Of a DNA stretch of 64,000 nucleotides, positions 16,514-24,207 are shown in pieces. Both the position numbers and the translations under genes were made by a program. How positions within the stretch are numbered: the stretch's first letter is position 1; each line of letters starts with the position of its first letter. The stretch covers positions 1 through 64,000 of the forward strand of contig JACKHH010000004.1 of NCBI GenBank assembly GCA_020639095.1. The letters run 5' to 3'. This DNA comes from Phycisphaerales bacterium. Its GTDB lineage: Bacteria > Planctomycetota > Phycisphaerae > UBA1845. The notes beneath the pieces were generated by a model. That model saw nothing but the letters and a program-made list of their open reading frames with translations, was not told the DNA's origin and ran no database searches.

Positions 16514-17644
16514 ATGAGCGCTTTCTCCGCACGTGAACCCCGTGATCAATACTCTGGCGACGGCAAGCCTGCCGAGGCGGCTTCGGGTATTGCCGACGGT
16601 ACCGCAGCACCTGACCGCTATTCGCGGCAGGTGCTCTTTGAGCCGATCGGCGATGCGGGTCAGCAGCGCCTGCTGAATTCACGGGTGACGCTCATTGGCT
16701 GCGGGGCGCTGGGCACGGTAATCGCGAGCACGCTGGTTCGCGCGGGCATCGGCAACGTGCGGATCTGCGATCGCGACTACATCGAGTTCAATAACCTTCA
16801 GCGGCAGGTGCTCTTCGACGAGGACGACATCGCGCGCAATCTGCCGAAAGCGGTCGCAGCGGCTGACAAACTGCGGCGGATCAATTCCGGTGTCGCCGTC
16901 GAGCCGTTGGTCACGGATGTGAACATCGACAACATCGAACGGCTGGTTGCGGACGCGGACGTCATCCTCGACGGCACGGACAATTTCGAGACGCGCTACC
17001 TGATCAACGACATCGCGATCAAACTGGGCAAACCCTGGGTGTACGGCGCGGTGATCGGCGCGACGGGCCTGGTGATGCCTGTTATCCCGGGACAAACCGC
17101 ATGCCTGCGCTGCGTGTTCGAGTCTGCCCCCCCACCGGAGATGAGTCCGACGTGCGATACGGCGGGCGTCATCGGACCAGCCGTCAATATCGTCGCGTCG
17201 CTGCAATGCGTGGCTGCGATCAAGATACTGATCGGTTCGTCTAGTGAAATCTCAAGCACGCTGACCAACATCGACACGTGGACGGGACGCCTGACACAAC
17301 TCAACATCAACCCGGTGCGCAGCGACAAGCCCTGCCCCTGCTGCGGGCAGCGCAACTTCGAATACCTCACCGGCGAACGCACCAGCAGCACGACCACGCT
17401 CTGCGGGCGCAACGCGGTACAGATCCGCCCAGCGCGTTCGGACGCAGCCAAGGTTGACTTCGACGCCATCGCAGCCAAGCTGGCGACGGTTGCGCGCGAA
17501 CCGGTCGCGCGCAGCAAGTTCATGATCAAAGCCGATATCGGCGAATACACGATCACGGTCTTCCCCGATGGACGCGCGATCGTGAAAGGCACGAAGCTGG
17601 CGGACGAGGCGCGAAGCGTCTACGCCCGCTACATCGGGCACTGA
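16514..17644 (+). CDS. ThiF/MoeB/HesA-type adenylyltransferase (E1-like)
   Basis: A 376-residue E1-like enzyme that would adenylate the C-terminus of a ubiquitin-like sulfur carrier. The ATP-binding Rossmann core is VTLIGCGALGTVIAS (about residues 58-72), followed by RQVLF and DGTDNFETRYLIND, which contains the nucleotide and metal ligands. Two zinc CxxC pairs are present (CLRC and CPCC). I start at ATG 16514; upstream extension would run into the tRNA gene. The extra C-terminal 60 residues are unusual for MoeB. A class V aminotransferase follows after 9 bp, so the pair may hand sulfur (or selenium) from cysteine to a carrier. The carrier protein itself is not visible here. Confidence 0.88.
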   Translation: MSAFSAREPRDQYSGDGKPAEAASGIADGTAAPDRYSRQVLFEPIGDAGQQRLLNSRVTLIGCGALGTVIASTLVRAGIGNVRICDRDYIEFNNLQRQVLFDEDDIARNLPKAVAAADKLRRINSGVAVEPLVTDVNIDNIERLVADADVILDGTDNFETRYLINDIAIKLGKPWVYGAVIGATGLVMPVIPGQTACLRCVFESAPPPEMSPTCDTAGVIGPAVNIVASLQCVAAIKILIGSSSEISSTLTNIDTWTGRLTQLNINPVRSDKPCPCCGQRNFEYLTGERTSSTTTLCGRNAVQIRPARSDAAKVDFDAIAAKLATVAREPVARSKFMIKADIGEYTITVFPDGRAIVKGTKLADEARSVYARYIGH

Positions 17645-17653
17645 CGGTGACCC

Positions 17654-18790
17654 ATGATTTACCTCGACAACGCGAGCACCACCTACCCCAAACCTTCCAC
17701 CGTTCTCTCCGCCATGGAGCGCTACATGCGCGAGTGCGGCGTGAGCCCGGGCCGAGGCGGCTATTCCGCCGCCAACGATGCCGAGCGAATGGTCGCGGAC
17801 GTTCGGCGAAAACTGACACAGCTTGTCAGCGGCAGCGATCCTGCGCACATGGTGTTCACGGGCAGTTGTACGGATGCCTTAAACCTGGCGCTACACGGCG
17901 TGCTGCGGGAAGGTGACCACGTCATCACGACGATGCTCGAACACAACAGCGTGTCGCGTCCGCTGGAAACGCTGCGCGCCCGCGGAATGATCACCCTCAC
18001 GCGCGTCGCGTTCAACTCGGATGGATTCATCGATCCCGCGGACATCGCCGCCGCGATCACACCGCAGACGCGGCTCATCGCCGTGTCGCACGCGAGCAAT
18101 GTGATCGGGACGATTCAGCCGGTGGCGGAAGTCGGCAAGATCGCAGCCGAGCATGGCGCGTACTATTTGCTCGACGCGGCACAGACGGTCGGGGTCGTCG
18201 ATATCGACGTGGCTGCGTGGCACGTCGACCTGCTCGCGTTTCCGGCGCACAAGGAGTTGCTCGGCCCGCCGGGGCTCGGCGCGCTCTATGTCGGCTCGAA
18301 TGTAGAGATCGCTGCGTATCGCCAAGGCGGAACGGGGGCCGATTCCGCGCACCCGGTCCAGCCGGACGAGTGGCCCGCGCATCTGGAAGCGGGCACGCCG
18401 AACACGGTGGGTATTGCGGGCCTTGCGGCGGCGCTCGCTGCACTGAATCCGGCGAAAGCGTTGGCGCACATCCGCACGATGCTCGCGCGTTTTGAAGAAG
18501 GTGTTAGCGAAGTCGAGCGCGTCCGCAACGTTTGCCCGGCACCGATCGACGCTCGCGTGGGGACGTGCGCGCTGATCATTGACGGGATGGACGCGGAAGA
18601 TGTCGGCGCGGTGCTCGATGAGTCATTCGACATCGCCGCACGCGCGGGACTGCATTGCGCTCCGTACACACATCGCGTCCTAGGAACCTTCCCTGCCGGC
18701 GCGCTGCGCATTTCGCCCGGACCGTTCACTACCGCCCAAGAAATCGACGCAGCCGTTAACGCAATACGCGAGGTGGCTGCGAGCGCCTGA
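17654..18790 (+). CDS. Class V aminotransferase, cysteine desulfurase / selenocysteine lyase-like
   Basis: A 378-residue PLP enzyme of the cysteine desulfurase family. The N-terminus MIYLDNASTTYPKP is the short form typical of the clade related to E. faecalis EF2568. DAAQTVG carries the PLP aspartate, FPAHKELLGPPG the PLP lysine, and GLHCAPYTHR holds the probable catalytic Cys near the C-terminus. Relatives release sulfur from cysteine, selenium from selenocysteine, or both; the substrate of this clade is not settled. It lies 9 bp after the E1-like gene and is probably co-transcribed. In a genome that appears to use Sec, a selenium role is possible but unproven. Confidence 0.88.
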   Translation: MIYLDNASTTYPKPSTVLSAMERYMRECGVSPGRGGYSAANDAERMVADVRRKLTQLVSGSDPAHMVFTGSCTDALNLALHGVLREGDHVITTMLEHNSVSRPLETLRARGMITLTRVAFNSDGFIDPADIAAAITPQTRLIAVSHASNVIGTIQPVAEVGKIAAEHGAYYLLDAAQTVGVVDIDVAAWHVDLLAFPAHKELLGPPGLGALYVGSNVEIAAYRQGGTGADSAHPVQPDEWPAHLEAGTPNTVGIAGLAAALAALNPAKALAHIRTMLARFEEGVSEVERVRNVCPAPIDARVGTCALIIDGMDAEDVGAVLDESFDIAARAGLHCAPYTHRVLGTFPAGALRISPGPFTTAQEIDAAVNAIREVAASA

Positions 18791-18810
18791 AAGCAACACT
18801 TACCGCGCTG

Positions 18811-18978
18811 TTACAAGCAGCCGAGGAACGTGAAAGGCAATAGGAAGATCTTGTTAAGCAGGCTGGTGGCGAAGCTGAATTGGAACGGGCCGGGGAACTG
18901 TGCCATCGCCGCGTTCGCGGAGAACAGCACGACAAGAACGGTCAGGTACATCTTGAGGTAACGCTTCCCGCGTTGCAT
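18811..18978 (-). CDS. Small secreted protein (55 residues)
   Basis: A short gene in the gap between the aminotransferase and cysK. The ATG at 18978 has AAGGAG 6 bases upstream. The product begins MQRGKRYLKMYLTVLVVLFS and continues to ANAAMA, a classic signal peptide with a likely cut after AMA (residue 26). That leaves a mature peptide of about 29 residues, QFPGPFQFSFATS followed by a hydrophobic end, FLGCL. The family is unknown. Strong start signal and signal peptide together make it credible despite its length. Confidence 0.7.
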   Translation of the reverse strand: MQRGKRYLKMYLTVLVVLFSANAAMAQFPGPFQFSFATSLLNKIFLLPFTFLGCL

Positions 18979-19250
18979 GGTGCACTCCTTTGCACAATAT
19001 CTCCGGTGTCTCAGCCGGTGGCTGACAGTCTACGCCATCCATGGCACGAGTGCACAGATATACCGCCGATTTGGGGCGAATCAACACGTTGCGATGCTCG
19101 CCGCCCCACCGGCTGGTTGACATCGCCGACGCTGATATCTACGATCGAATCCACAGAGGCCGAACCCTTGTGTGGCGGGGGAAATCGTAGTGGACCAGGC
19201 GCCGGGCAGCCCACCCACTCAGCCACATCAAGCCAAAATGGAGTTGAGCC

Positions 19251-20195
19251 ATGGGAAATCGTTTTGATACGAGTGTTGCCAGCGTCGGACGCACGCCGCT
19301 TGTGCGGATCAACCGCATCATCGACGCGCCCGCGACCGTTTACGCCAAGCTTGAGTTCCGCAATCCGCTCGCCAGCGTGAAAGATCGCATCGGCATGGCG
19401 ATGATCGAAGCCGGCGAACGCGACGGCAAGATCAACCAGGATACGGTCATCATCGAACCGACCAGCGGCAACACGGGAATCGCGCTCGCGTTTGTTTGCG
19501 CGGCGAAGGGTTACAGGCTGCGCCTGACGATGCCCGAGAGCATGTCAGTGGAGCGGCGATCGGTGTTGCGGCAGCTTGGCGCGGACCTCGTGCTCACACC
19601 CGCAGCCGACGGTATGCCGGGCGCGGTGCGCGTCGCGGAAAAGCTCGTTGAAGAAACCCCCAACGCGTTCCTCCCGCAGCAATTCCGCAATCCCGCCAAC
19701 CCGGAGATTCATCGCAAGACGACGGCTGAGGAAATCTGGGCGGATACCGAAGGCCAAGCCGATGTGCTCGTTGCGGGCGTGGGTACCGGCGGAACCATCA
19801 CCGGCACGGGTGAAGTGCTCAAAACGAAGAAGGCGAGCTTCATGTGCTACGCGGTGGAGCCGGAAACGTCGCCGGTGATTACGCAGGTGCGCAACGGCCA
19901 GCCGTTGCAACCCGGCAAGCACCGCATCCAGGGCATCGGTGCCGGGTTCATTCCCGAGACGCTCAATCTCGACGTCGTTGATGACACCGTGCTCATCTCG
20001 GATGATGACGCGTTCGCCTGGGCGCGCCGGGCGGCGCGCGAGGAAGGCATCCTCTGCGGGATCTCGTCCGGCGCCGCGCTGTGCGCCGCCAACCAGGTCG
20101 CCAACAACCCCGAGCACAAGGGCAAAACCATAATCGTGATCCTGGCCAGCGCCGGCGAACGCTACCTCTCGACGCCGTTGTTTGAGGGCGCATAG
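19251..20195 (+). CDS. cysK: Cysteine synthase A (O-acetylserine sulfhydrylase)
   Basis: A 314-residue fold-type II PLP enzyme that makes cysteine from O-acetylserine and sulfide. The PLP lysine is in ASVKDRIG, the substrate loop is PTSGNTGIAL, and the phosphate-binding loop is GVGTGGTITG; length matches CysK. GGAG lies 7 bases before the ATG. A strong terminator follows at 20250-20280, so it is probably monocistronic. The upstream gap of about 270 bp holds the small secreted gene's start and no obvious regulatory hairpin. Confidence 0.96.
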   Translation: MGNRFDTSVASVGRTPLVRINRIIDAPATVYAKLEFRNPLASVKDRIGMAMIEAGERDGKINQDTVIIEPTSGNTGIALAFVCAAKGYRLRLTMPESMSVERRSVLRQLGADLVLTPAADGMPGAVRVAEKLVEETPNAFLPQQFRNPANPEIHRKTTAEEIWADTEGQADVLVAGVGTGGTITGTGEVLKTKKASFMCYAVEPETSPVITQVRNGQPLQPGKHRIQGIGAGFIPETLNLDVVDDTVLISDDDAFAWARRAAREEGILCGISSGAALCAANQVANNPEHKGKTIIVILASAGERYLSTPLFEGA

Positions 20196-20249
20196 CCGAA
20201 ACCGCCAAGCTGGGTTTACAAATTCACAAGAATCAAGAACGCATCGCGT

Positions 20250-20280
20250 GCCACTGCTCTTGAGCAGTGGCTTTTCTTTT
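20250..20280 (+). terminator. Rho-independent terminator after cysK
   Basis: GCCACTGCTC, loop TT, GAGCAGTGGC, then TTTTCTTTT: a perfect 10-bp stem followed by a T tract, 55 bases past the cysK stop. Confidence 0.92.
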
Positions 20281-20384
20281 GCGCAGTTGCCACACGTCTC
20301 CAGATTCGCCGACGACACATCCGGACAATCCTTGAGGTTTTTGTCAGCGCCCAGAGTGAACGTGCATCCTAAACTAGGGGCAGC

Positions 20385-21458
20385 ATGATGGAAGAAAATA
20401 CGACCAGTTCAATCCAACCTCGTGGATTCTGGGCACGCCAACTCCGCCCTACACCAGAAGAACGAAAGCGGATGCGACGGACCGAAGCCATCGTTTTCGT
20501 TGTCGCCGCCTACGCGCTCCTGTTCTTTGCGCACTTGCTCCCGCAACGGTGGGAATCACCGTCAACAACCTATGCTGCCGTTGCCTGGTGCGCATTCATG
20601 TTTCGCGTCTTTGAGTTTCACATTGGGTTAACGCTGTGCGTCATACTGCTCGCGAGCTTCTTGAAGAAGCGCTGGCGGTTTGCAGCTGCTCTCTTGCCCA
20701 TCCTCCTATACACCGTCGGCCCAGAAGCATTGAGCATGCTGCGCACACCGGCGGATCAAGCGCGTCCTGATGATATCACTGTCGTGAGTTGCAACCTGCT
20801 CATGGTCAACAACACCACCGCGCCCATGCTGGACGTGATCGCCGCGACGCACCCTGACATCATCTTCTTTCAGGAATACACCGATCGTTGGCACGTGGCG
20901 ATTCGGGCAAGACTTGCGAGCGAACTCCCTTTTGCAGTTTTCTACCCGTGTGAGGATTCCTTCGGTGCGGCGATTTACTCTCGGTATCCCTTCACAGAAG
21001 CGCCGACGAAGTCCCTGCCGATGGGTAGTGCGAGCGTTCCGCAGATGCGGGCAACCGTCGAGATCGCAAACACCAAAATCGCGCTGTACAACATTCACCT
21101 ACTTCCACCTCTGCGCAGAAGCTACATTATGGAAAACCGGCAGCAGTTCGGTGACCTGCTACAGATCATTCAGAACGAATCATTGCCGACGATTCTCGCC
21201 GGAGACTTCAATGCCACGGAGCGCTCGCCGAACGCGGGCGATCTAGCAGCACTCGGGTTGCGCGACGCCTACGATGAAGCGGGTTCGGGACGCGGAGCCA
21301 CTTGGCCGGCCATCGGGCTGATGCGTGGCTTGCCGGGTTTGCGTTTGGACCATGTCTATCTCAGCGAGTCGTTGCAGTGCACTTCCGCACGTGTCACTAC
21401 CGGCCCGGGGTCCGATCATCGTCTGACGATCGCAGATATCAGGCTCATTCGGGACTGA
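20385..21458 (+). CDS. Membrane-anchored endonuclease/exonuclease/phosphatase (EEP) family protein, copy 1
   Basis: A 357-residue protein with three N-terminal hydrophobic segments (about residues 32-50, 58-80, 88-108) and a C-terminal EEP domain. Catalytic motifs are VVSCNLLMVN, FFQEYTDRW, AGDFNATERS (Asp and Asn of the active site) and GSDHRLTIADI (Asp-His pair). The family cleaves phosphodiesters of nucleic acids, inositol phosphates or lipids; the anchored form faces the outside and its substrate is unknown. AGGGG lies before the ATG. The next gene is a paralogue in tandem. Confidence 0.87.
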   Translation: MMEENTTSSIQPRGFWARQLRPTPEERKRMRRTEAIVFVVAAYALLFFAHLLPQRWESPSTTYAAVAWCAFMFRVFEFHIGLTLCVILLASFLKKRWRFAAALLPILLYTVGPEALSMLRTPADQARPDDITVVSCNLLMVNNTTAPMLDVIAATHPDIIFFQEYTDRWHVAIRARLASELPFAVFYPCEDSFGAAIYSRYPFTEAPTKSLPMGSASVPQMRATVEIANTKIALYNIHLLPPLRRSYIMENRQQFGDLLQIIQNESLPTILAGDFNATERSPNAGDLAALGLRDAYDEAGSGRGATWPAIGLMRGLPGLRLDHVYLSESLQCTSARVTTGPGSDHRLTIADIRLIRD

Positions 21459-21539
21459 TCGGCGAACTCGAACCGTCGCGGACGCGTACGATGCTAAGCG
21501 ACGTTCCTTGAACCTCACGACTTGGCGAATGGATGAACG

Positions 21540-22595
21540 ATGGCGGAAGAACTGACCGTCCTGGCGGAAAGTCCGCGCGCGGATTGGGCAAACGCGTGGC
21601 GCAGCAGCGTGCGTCAACTGGTCATCTGGGCGGCGCGGGGATTGCTCACCTTGGCGATATCCCTATTGTCGCTGGGTTACGTACTGCCGGTATTGCACAT
21701 GCCCAGGCACGGTGTGCTGTTTCGGCTGGCGACGCTCGGAGCGCTTGCGCGCACGATGTCGTTTCAGATCGGGTTGCTGCTGCTCATCCCGCTGGCTGCT
21801 GCCATAGTTTTGCGTAAGCGCTGGCTTGCCGTCGGCCTGTCAGCCGTGACGGCGTGGACGCTGCTGCCGGCAGTATGGAGCTATCGTCCGAAATCCATCG
21901 CGCCGGTATCCGGTGAAACGCTTCGCGTGATGACCTACAACCTGTTGCGACCGAATCGCGATTTCGACGGCGTCGCGGCAGAGGTTGCGGCGAGCGATCC
22001 CGACGTCATCTGCTTTCAGGAGTACGCCGCGCATTGGGAAGCGGGACTATCGCCCAAACTCGCGGAGCGCTATCCGTATCACGTGTACAAACCGCGCAAG
22101 TATGACATGGGGCTGGCGATTTACTCGAAGCGCCCATTCGTCGGTGAGGTCGAGGCGCACGACTTCGACCACGATCCACCGGCTCCTCCGATGCGCGCGG
22201 TCATCGACATCGATGGCCGACACGTCGCACTCTACGACGTACACATGCACCAGCCCTTCGCGGGATCAATGTCCCACCGCCTGCGGCAATTCACGGGCAT
22301 TCGCGAACAACTCGCGCAAGAGACGCTACCGGTCATCATCGCTGGCGACTACAACGCCACGCCAACGAGCCCGATTCTGTCCGCCATGGCCGAGATGAAC
22401 TTCGCGGACGCTTGGGATATCGCAGGGTGGGGACGGGGCACAACGTGGCCGGACGTGTCCGCCGCGCGACATCTGCCGGGCATTCGCATCGATCACGTGT
22501 ATCTGAGTGCAGACCTGACCTGCACGGACGTTTCCGTGGGCAAGGGGCATGGTTCCGACCATCGGCCTGTGATCGCCGACATCGGGTTCAAATGA
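21540..22595 (+). CDS. Membrane-anchored EEP family protein, copy 2
   Basis: A 351-residue paralogue of the preceding gene with the same layout: three hydrophobic segments then an EEP domain with VMTYNLLRPN, CFQEYAAHW, AGDYNATPTS and GSDHRPVIADI. Both copies keep all the catalytic residues, so neither is decayed. They lie 81 bp apart on the same strand, from a tandem duplication that has diverged considerably. Differences near the substrate loops suggest distinct substrates. Confidence 0.87.
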   Translation: MAEELTVLAESPRADWANAWRSSVRQLVIWAARGLLTLAISLLSLGYVLPVLHMPRHGVLFRLATLGALARTMSFQIGLLLLIPLAAAIVLRKRWLAVGLSAVTAWTLLPAVWSYRPKSIAPVSGETLRVMTYNLLRPNRDFDGVAAEVAASDPDVICFQEYAAHWEAGLSPKLAERYPYHVYKPRKYDMGLAIYSKRPFVGEVEAHDFDHDPPAPPMRAVIDIDGRHVALYDVHMHQPFAGSMSHRLRQFTGIREQLAQETLPVIIAGDYNATPTSPILSAMAEMNFADAWDIAGWGRGTTWPDVSAARHLPGIRIDHVYLSADLTCTDVSVGKGHGSDHRPVIADIGFK

Positions 22596-22616
22596 GCGCC
22601 ACCGACATCTGTCTGC

Positions 22617-22664
22617 GGGGCCGGTTTTCTAACCGGTCATGACCGGCTGGAAAGCCGGTCCCAC
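22617..22664. repeat. GCCGGTTTTC/AACCGGTC palindromic repeat
   Basis: GGGCCGGTTTTCTAACCGGT followed by GACCGGCTGGAAAGCCGGTC: two interleaved palindromes in the gap between convergent genes. A second copy of the family is at 29935-29978. It is not followed by a T tract. Confidence 0.6.
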
Positions 22665-22689
22665 AGGAGCGCCGGAAAAAGCAATCGCC

Positions 22690-24048
22690 CTACTGCTTCG
22701 GCGTTTCTCCTGTGGATGCATCCGTCGGTGATTTGGTTTCGTCGGAAGCAGCGCCCTTGGACTCCTCGCCGGGCTTATCGTCATCCGACTTGGTCTCGCG
22801 GTTCACCGGTTTGGCGCCTTTGGCTTTGCGCGGTTCCGGACGATTGGCCAGCCCGCGCTTGCGAACGGGCTGCAAGCGAACCGGGATCACGACTTCCTCA
22901 AAATCCTTGTCGTCGGTCGTTACCGTGACTTCCACGCCCGCGGGCAAGCCCGCGTCGCCGAGTTCCTGCGTGAGGGTAAGTTCGACGCGCCGACGATTTC
23001 CGCTGTTGATGGCCGTCGCCTGTAACTTGGGATTGTTGACAGCCGCACTGAGCAACTGGCCGGGCTGGCCCTCGTTCCACACGATTTCGACCGACTGCTT
23101 CCAACTCGCGTCCCCCGTCGACGGCACCATAAACGAGGACGGGCGGTACGACACGCGCGGCAGGATCGTGCCGAACACGTTGATGTTGACTGTCGGTTCC
23201 TCAGCCAACCCCGTCTTCACTGCGATGCGCCCGCGTACGCTGGTCGCGTTTGCCTTGGGATGCGCCTGCACGATGAGTTCGTAGCGTTCGCCTTCGACAA
23301 TGGTCTTGAGTTCCGCCGACACGTCTTCATCCTTGATCGGGATGATCGACGGCGAGATCGGACCGGCATCGGCGCGCGTGATGACGATCTTGCGTTCCGG
23401 TGTGGTACCGGGCTTGGGCGAGATGCGCCCGAAGTTCGCAATCTTGGGATCTAGCTTGACGGCTTCCAACAACTGACCGTTGCACACCAACTCGACGTTG
23501 GGGTGCTCGGGGTCGTTGGTCGTGATGAAGATCTTCTTCGAGAACTTGCCGTTCAGCTTGTGGCAGCTCAGTTTGACAACAAAGTCTTCGGTTTCACCCG
23601 GAAGGATCGTACGGTCAGCCCGACCGTTATATCTAGTGCCTCAGCCACCCTTGGCACGGATCTGAAGGGGAGCCGTGCCGTCATTGTGAATCTTGAATGC
23701 GAAGTCAACGCTGGATCCCGAGTTGCGCCAGACCGGCTCTGCCGATGCGGACGTCTTTTCGCACGACCACTTCGCGTCCGGGTTGGGTTTGAAGCTGTTG
23801 CCCCCACGAGCCGCCGTGCTTCGTGGCGCCTTACGTACCGGAGGTGCCGGAGCAATTCCGCCCTTCTCGGTTGCGGGCGTGGTCGTCGCCGGAGCGCCTT
23901 TGTCGGCCGGGGTCTCTTTGGCGTTGGTGTCGGTCGGCTTCGGAGCGGCAACCGCCAACGGTGCAGCCATCAGCATCAAGGCAAACGCGGCGCAACAGCC
24001 CGCAACACATGCCCAGCGCCGCCTACATGTAAATCGTTTCCGTGTCAT
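22690..24048 (-). CDS. DUF1573-like secreted selenoprotein with in-frame UGA
   Basis: Predicted 452-residue exported protein read through a TGA at 23641-23643 (codon 136). Start ATG 24048 gives a signal peptide (MTRKRFTCRRRWACVAGCCA then a hydrophobic run ending AVAA) with AGGG 8 bases upstream. The first domain, FAFKIHNDGTAPLQIRAKGG-U-GTRYNG followed by ILPGETEDFVVKLSC, is an Ig-like DUF1573-type unit whose conserved Cys is replaced by the UGA. The adjacent paralogue has TGC at the same point with ARGGCGTHYNG, and the frames align residue for residue on both sides. A SECIS-type hairpin follows. Conserved Cys in LSCHKL and LVCNGQ could partner the Sec. The C-terminal half is beta-rich with a basic, Lys-rich tail. 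Function of the family is unknown. Confidence 0.83.
23611..23627 (-). promoter_or_regulatory. Candidate bacterial SECIS element for the DUF1573-like selenoprotein
   Basis: Counting from the first base after UGA, ACGGUC (14-19) pairs perfectly with GACCGU (25-30) around the loop GGGCU, which begins at base 20. A 6-bp stem, loop G at both leading positions and a 19-base spacing from the UGA all fall within the usual bacterial SECIS limits. The Cys-encoding paralogue keeps only a 4-bp stem at the same offset. Confidence 0.75.
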
Positions 24049-24207
24049 GCATTCTGCCCTTTGGTGCAACCTGAGGACGGGTTGCCGGTCACAAGCGGTA
24101 AACGGAACAGTATAGCGGGTACTCCCCGCGATCAAAAGCAATTCGCGGTTCGGCGCGACCGAATCGCGTTCGGTCATCAGTCTCGTGTCCGCGACGTCAC
24201 AAGTGCT

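Noticed and set aside
22690..23490. DUF1573-like C-terminal fragment and 23641-24177 as separate genes or a pseudogene
   Set aside because: The frame is open and homologous through the 150 bases between them, and the only stop is TGA at the paralogue's Cys with a SECIS-like hairpin after it.
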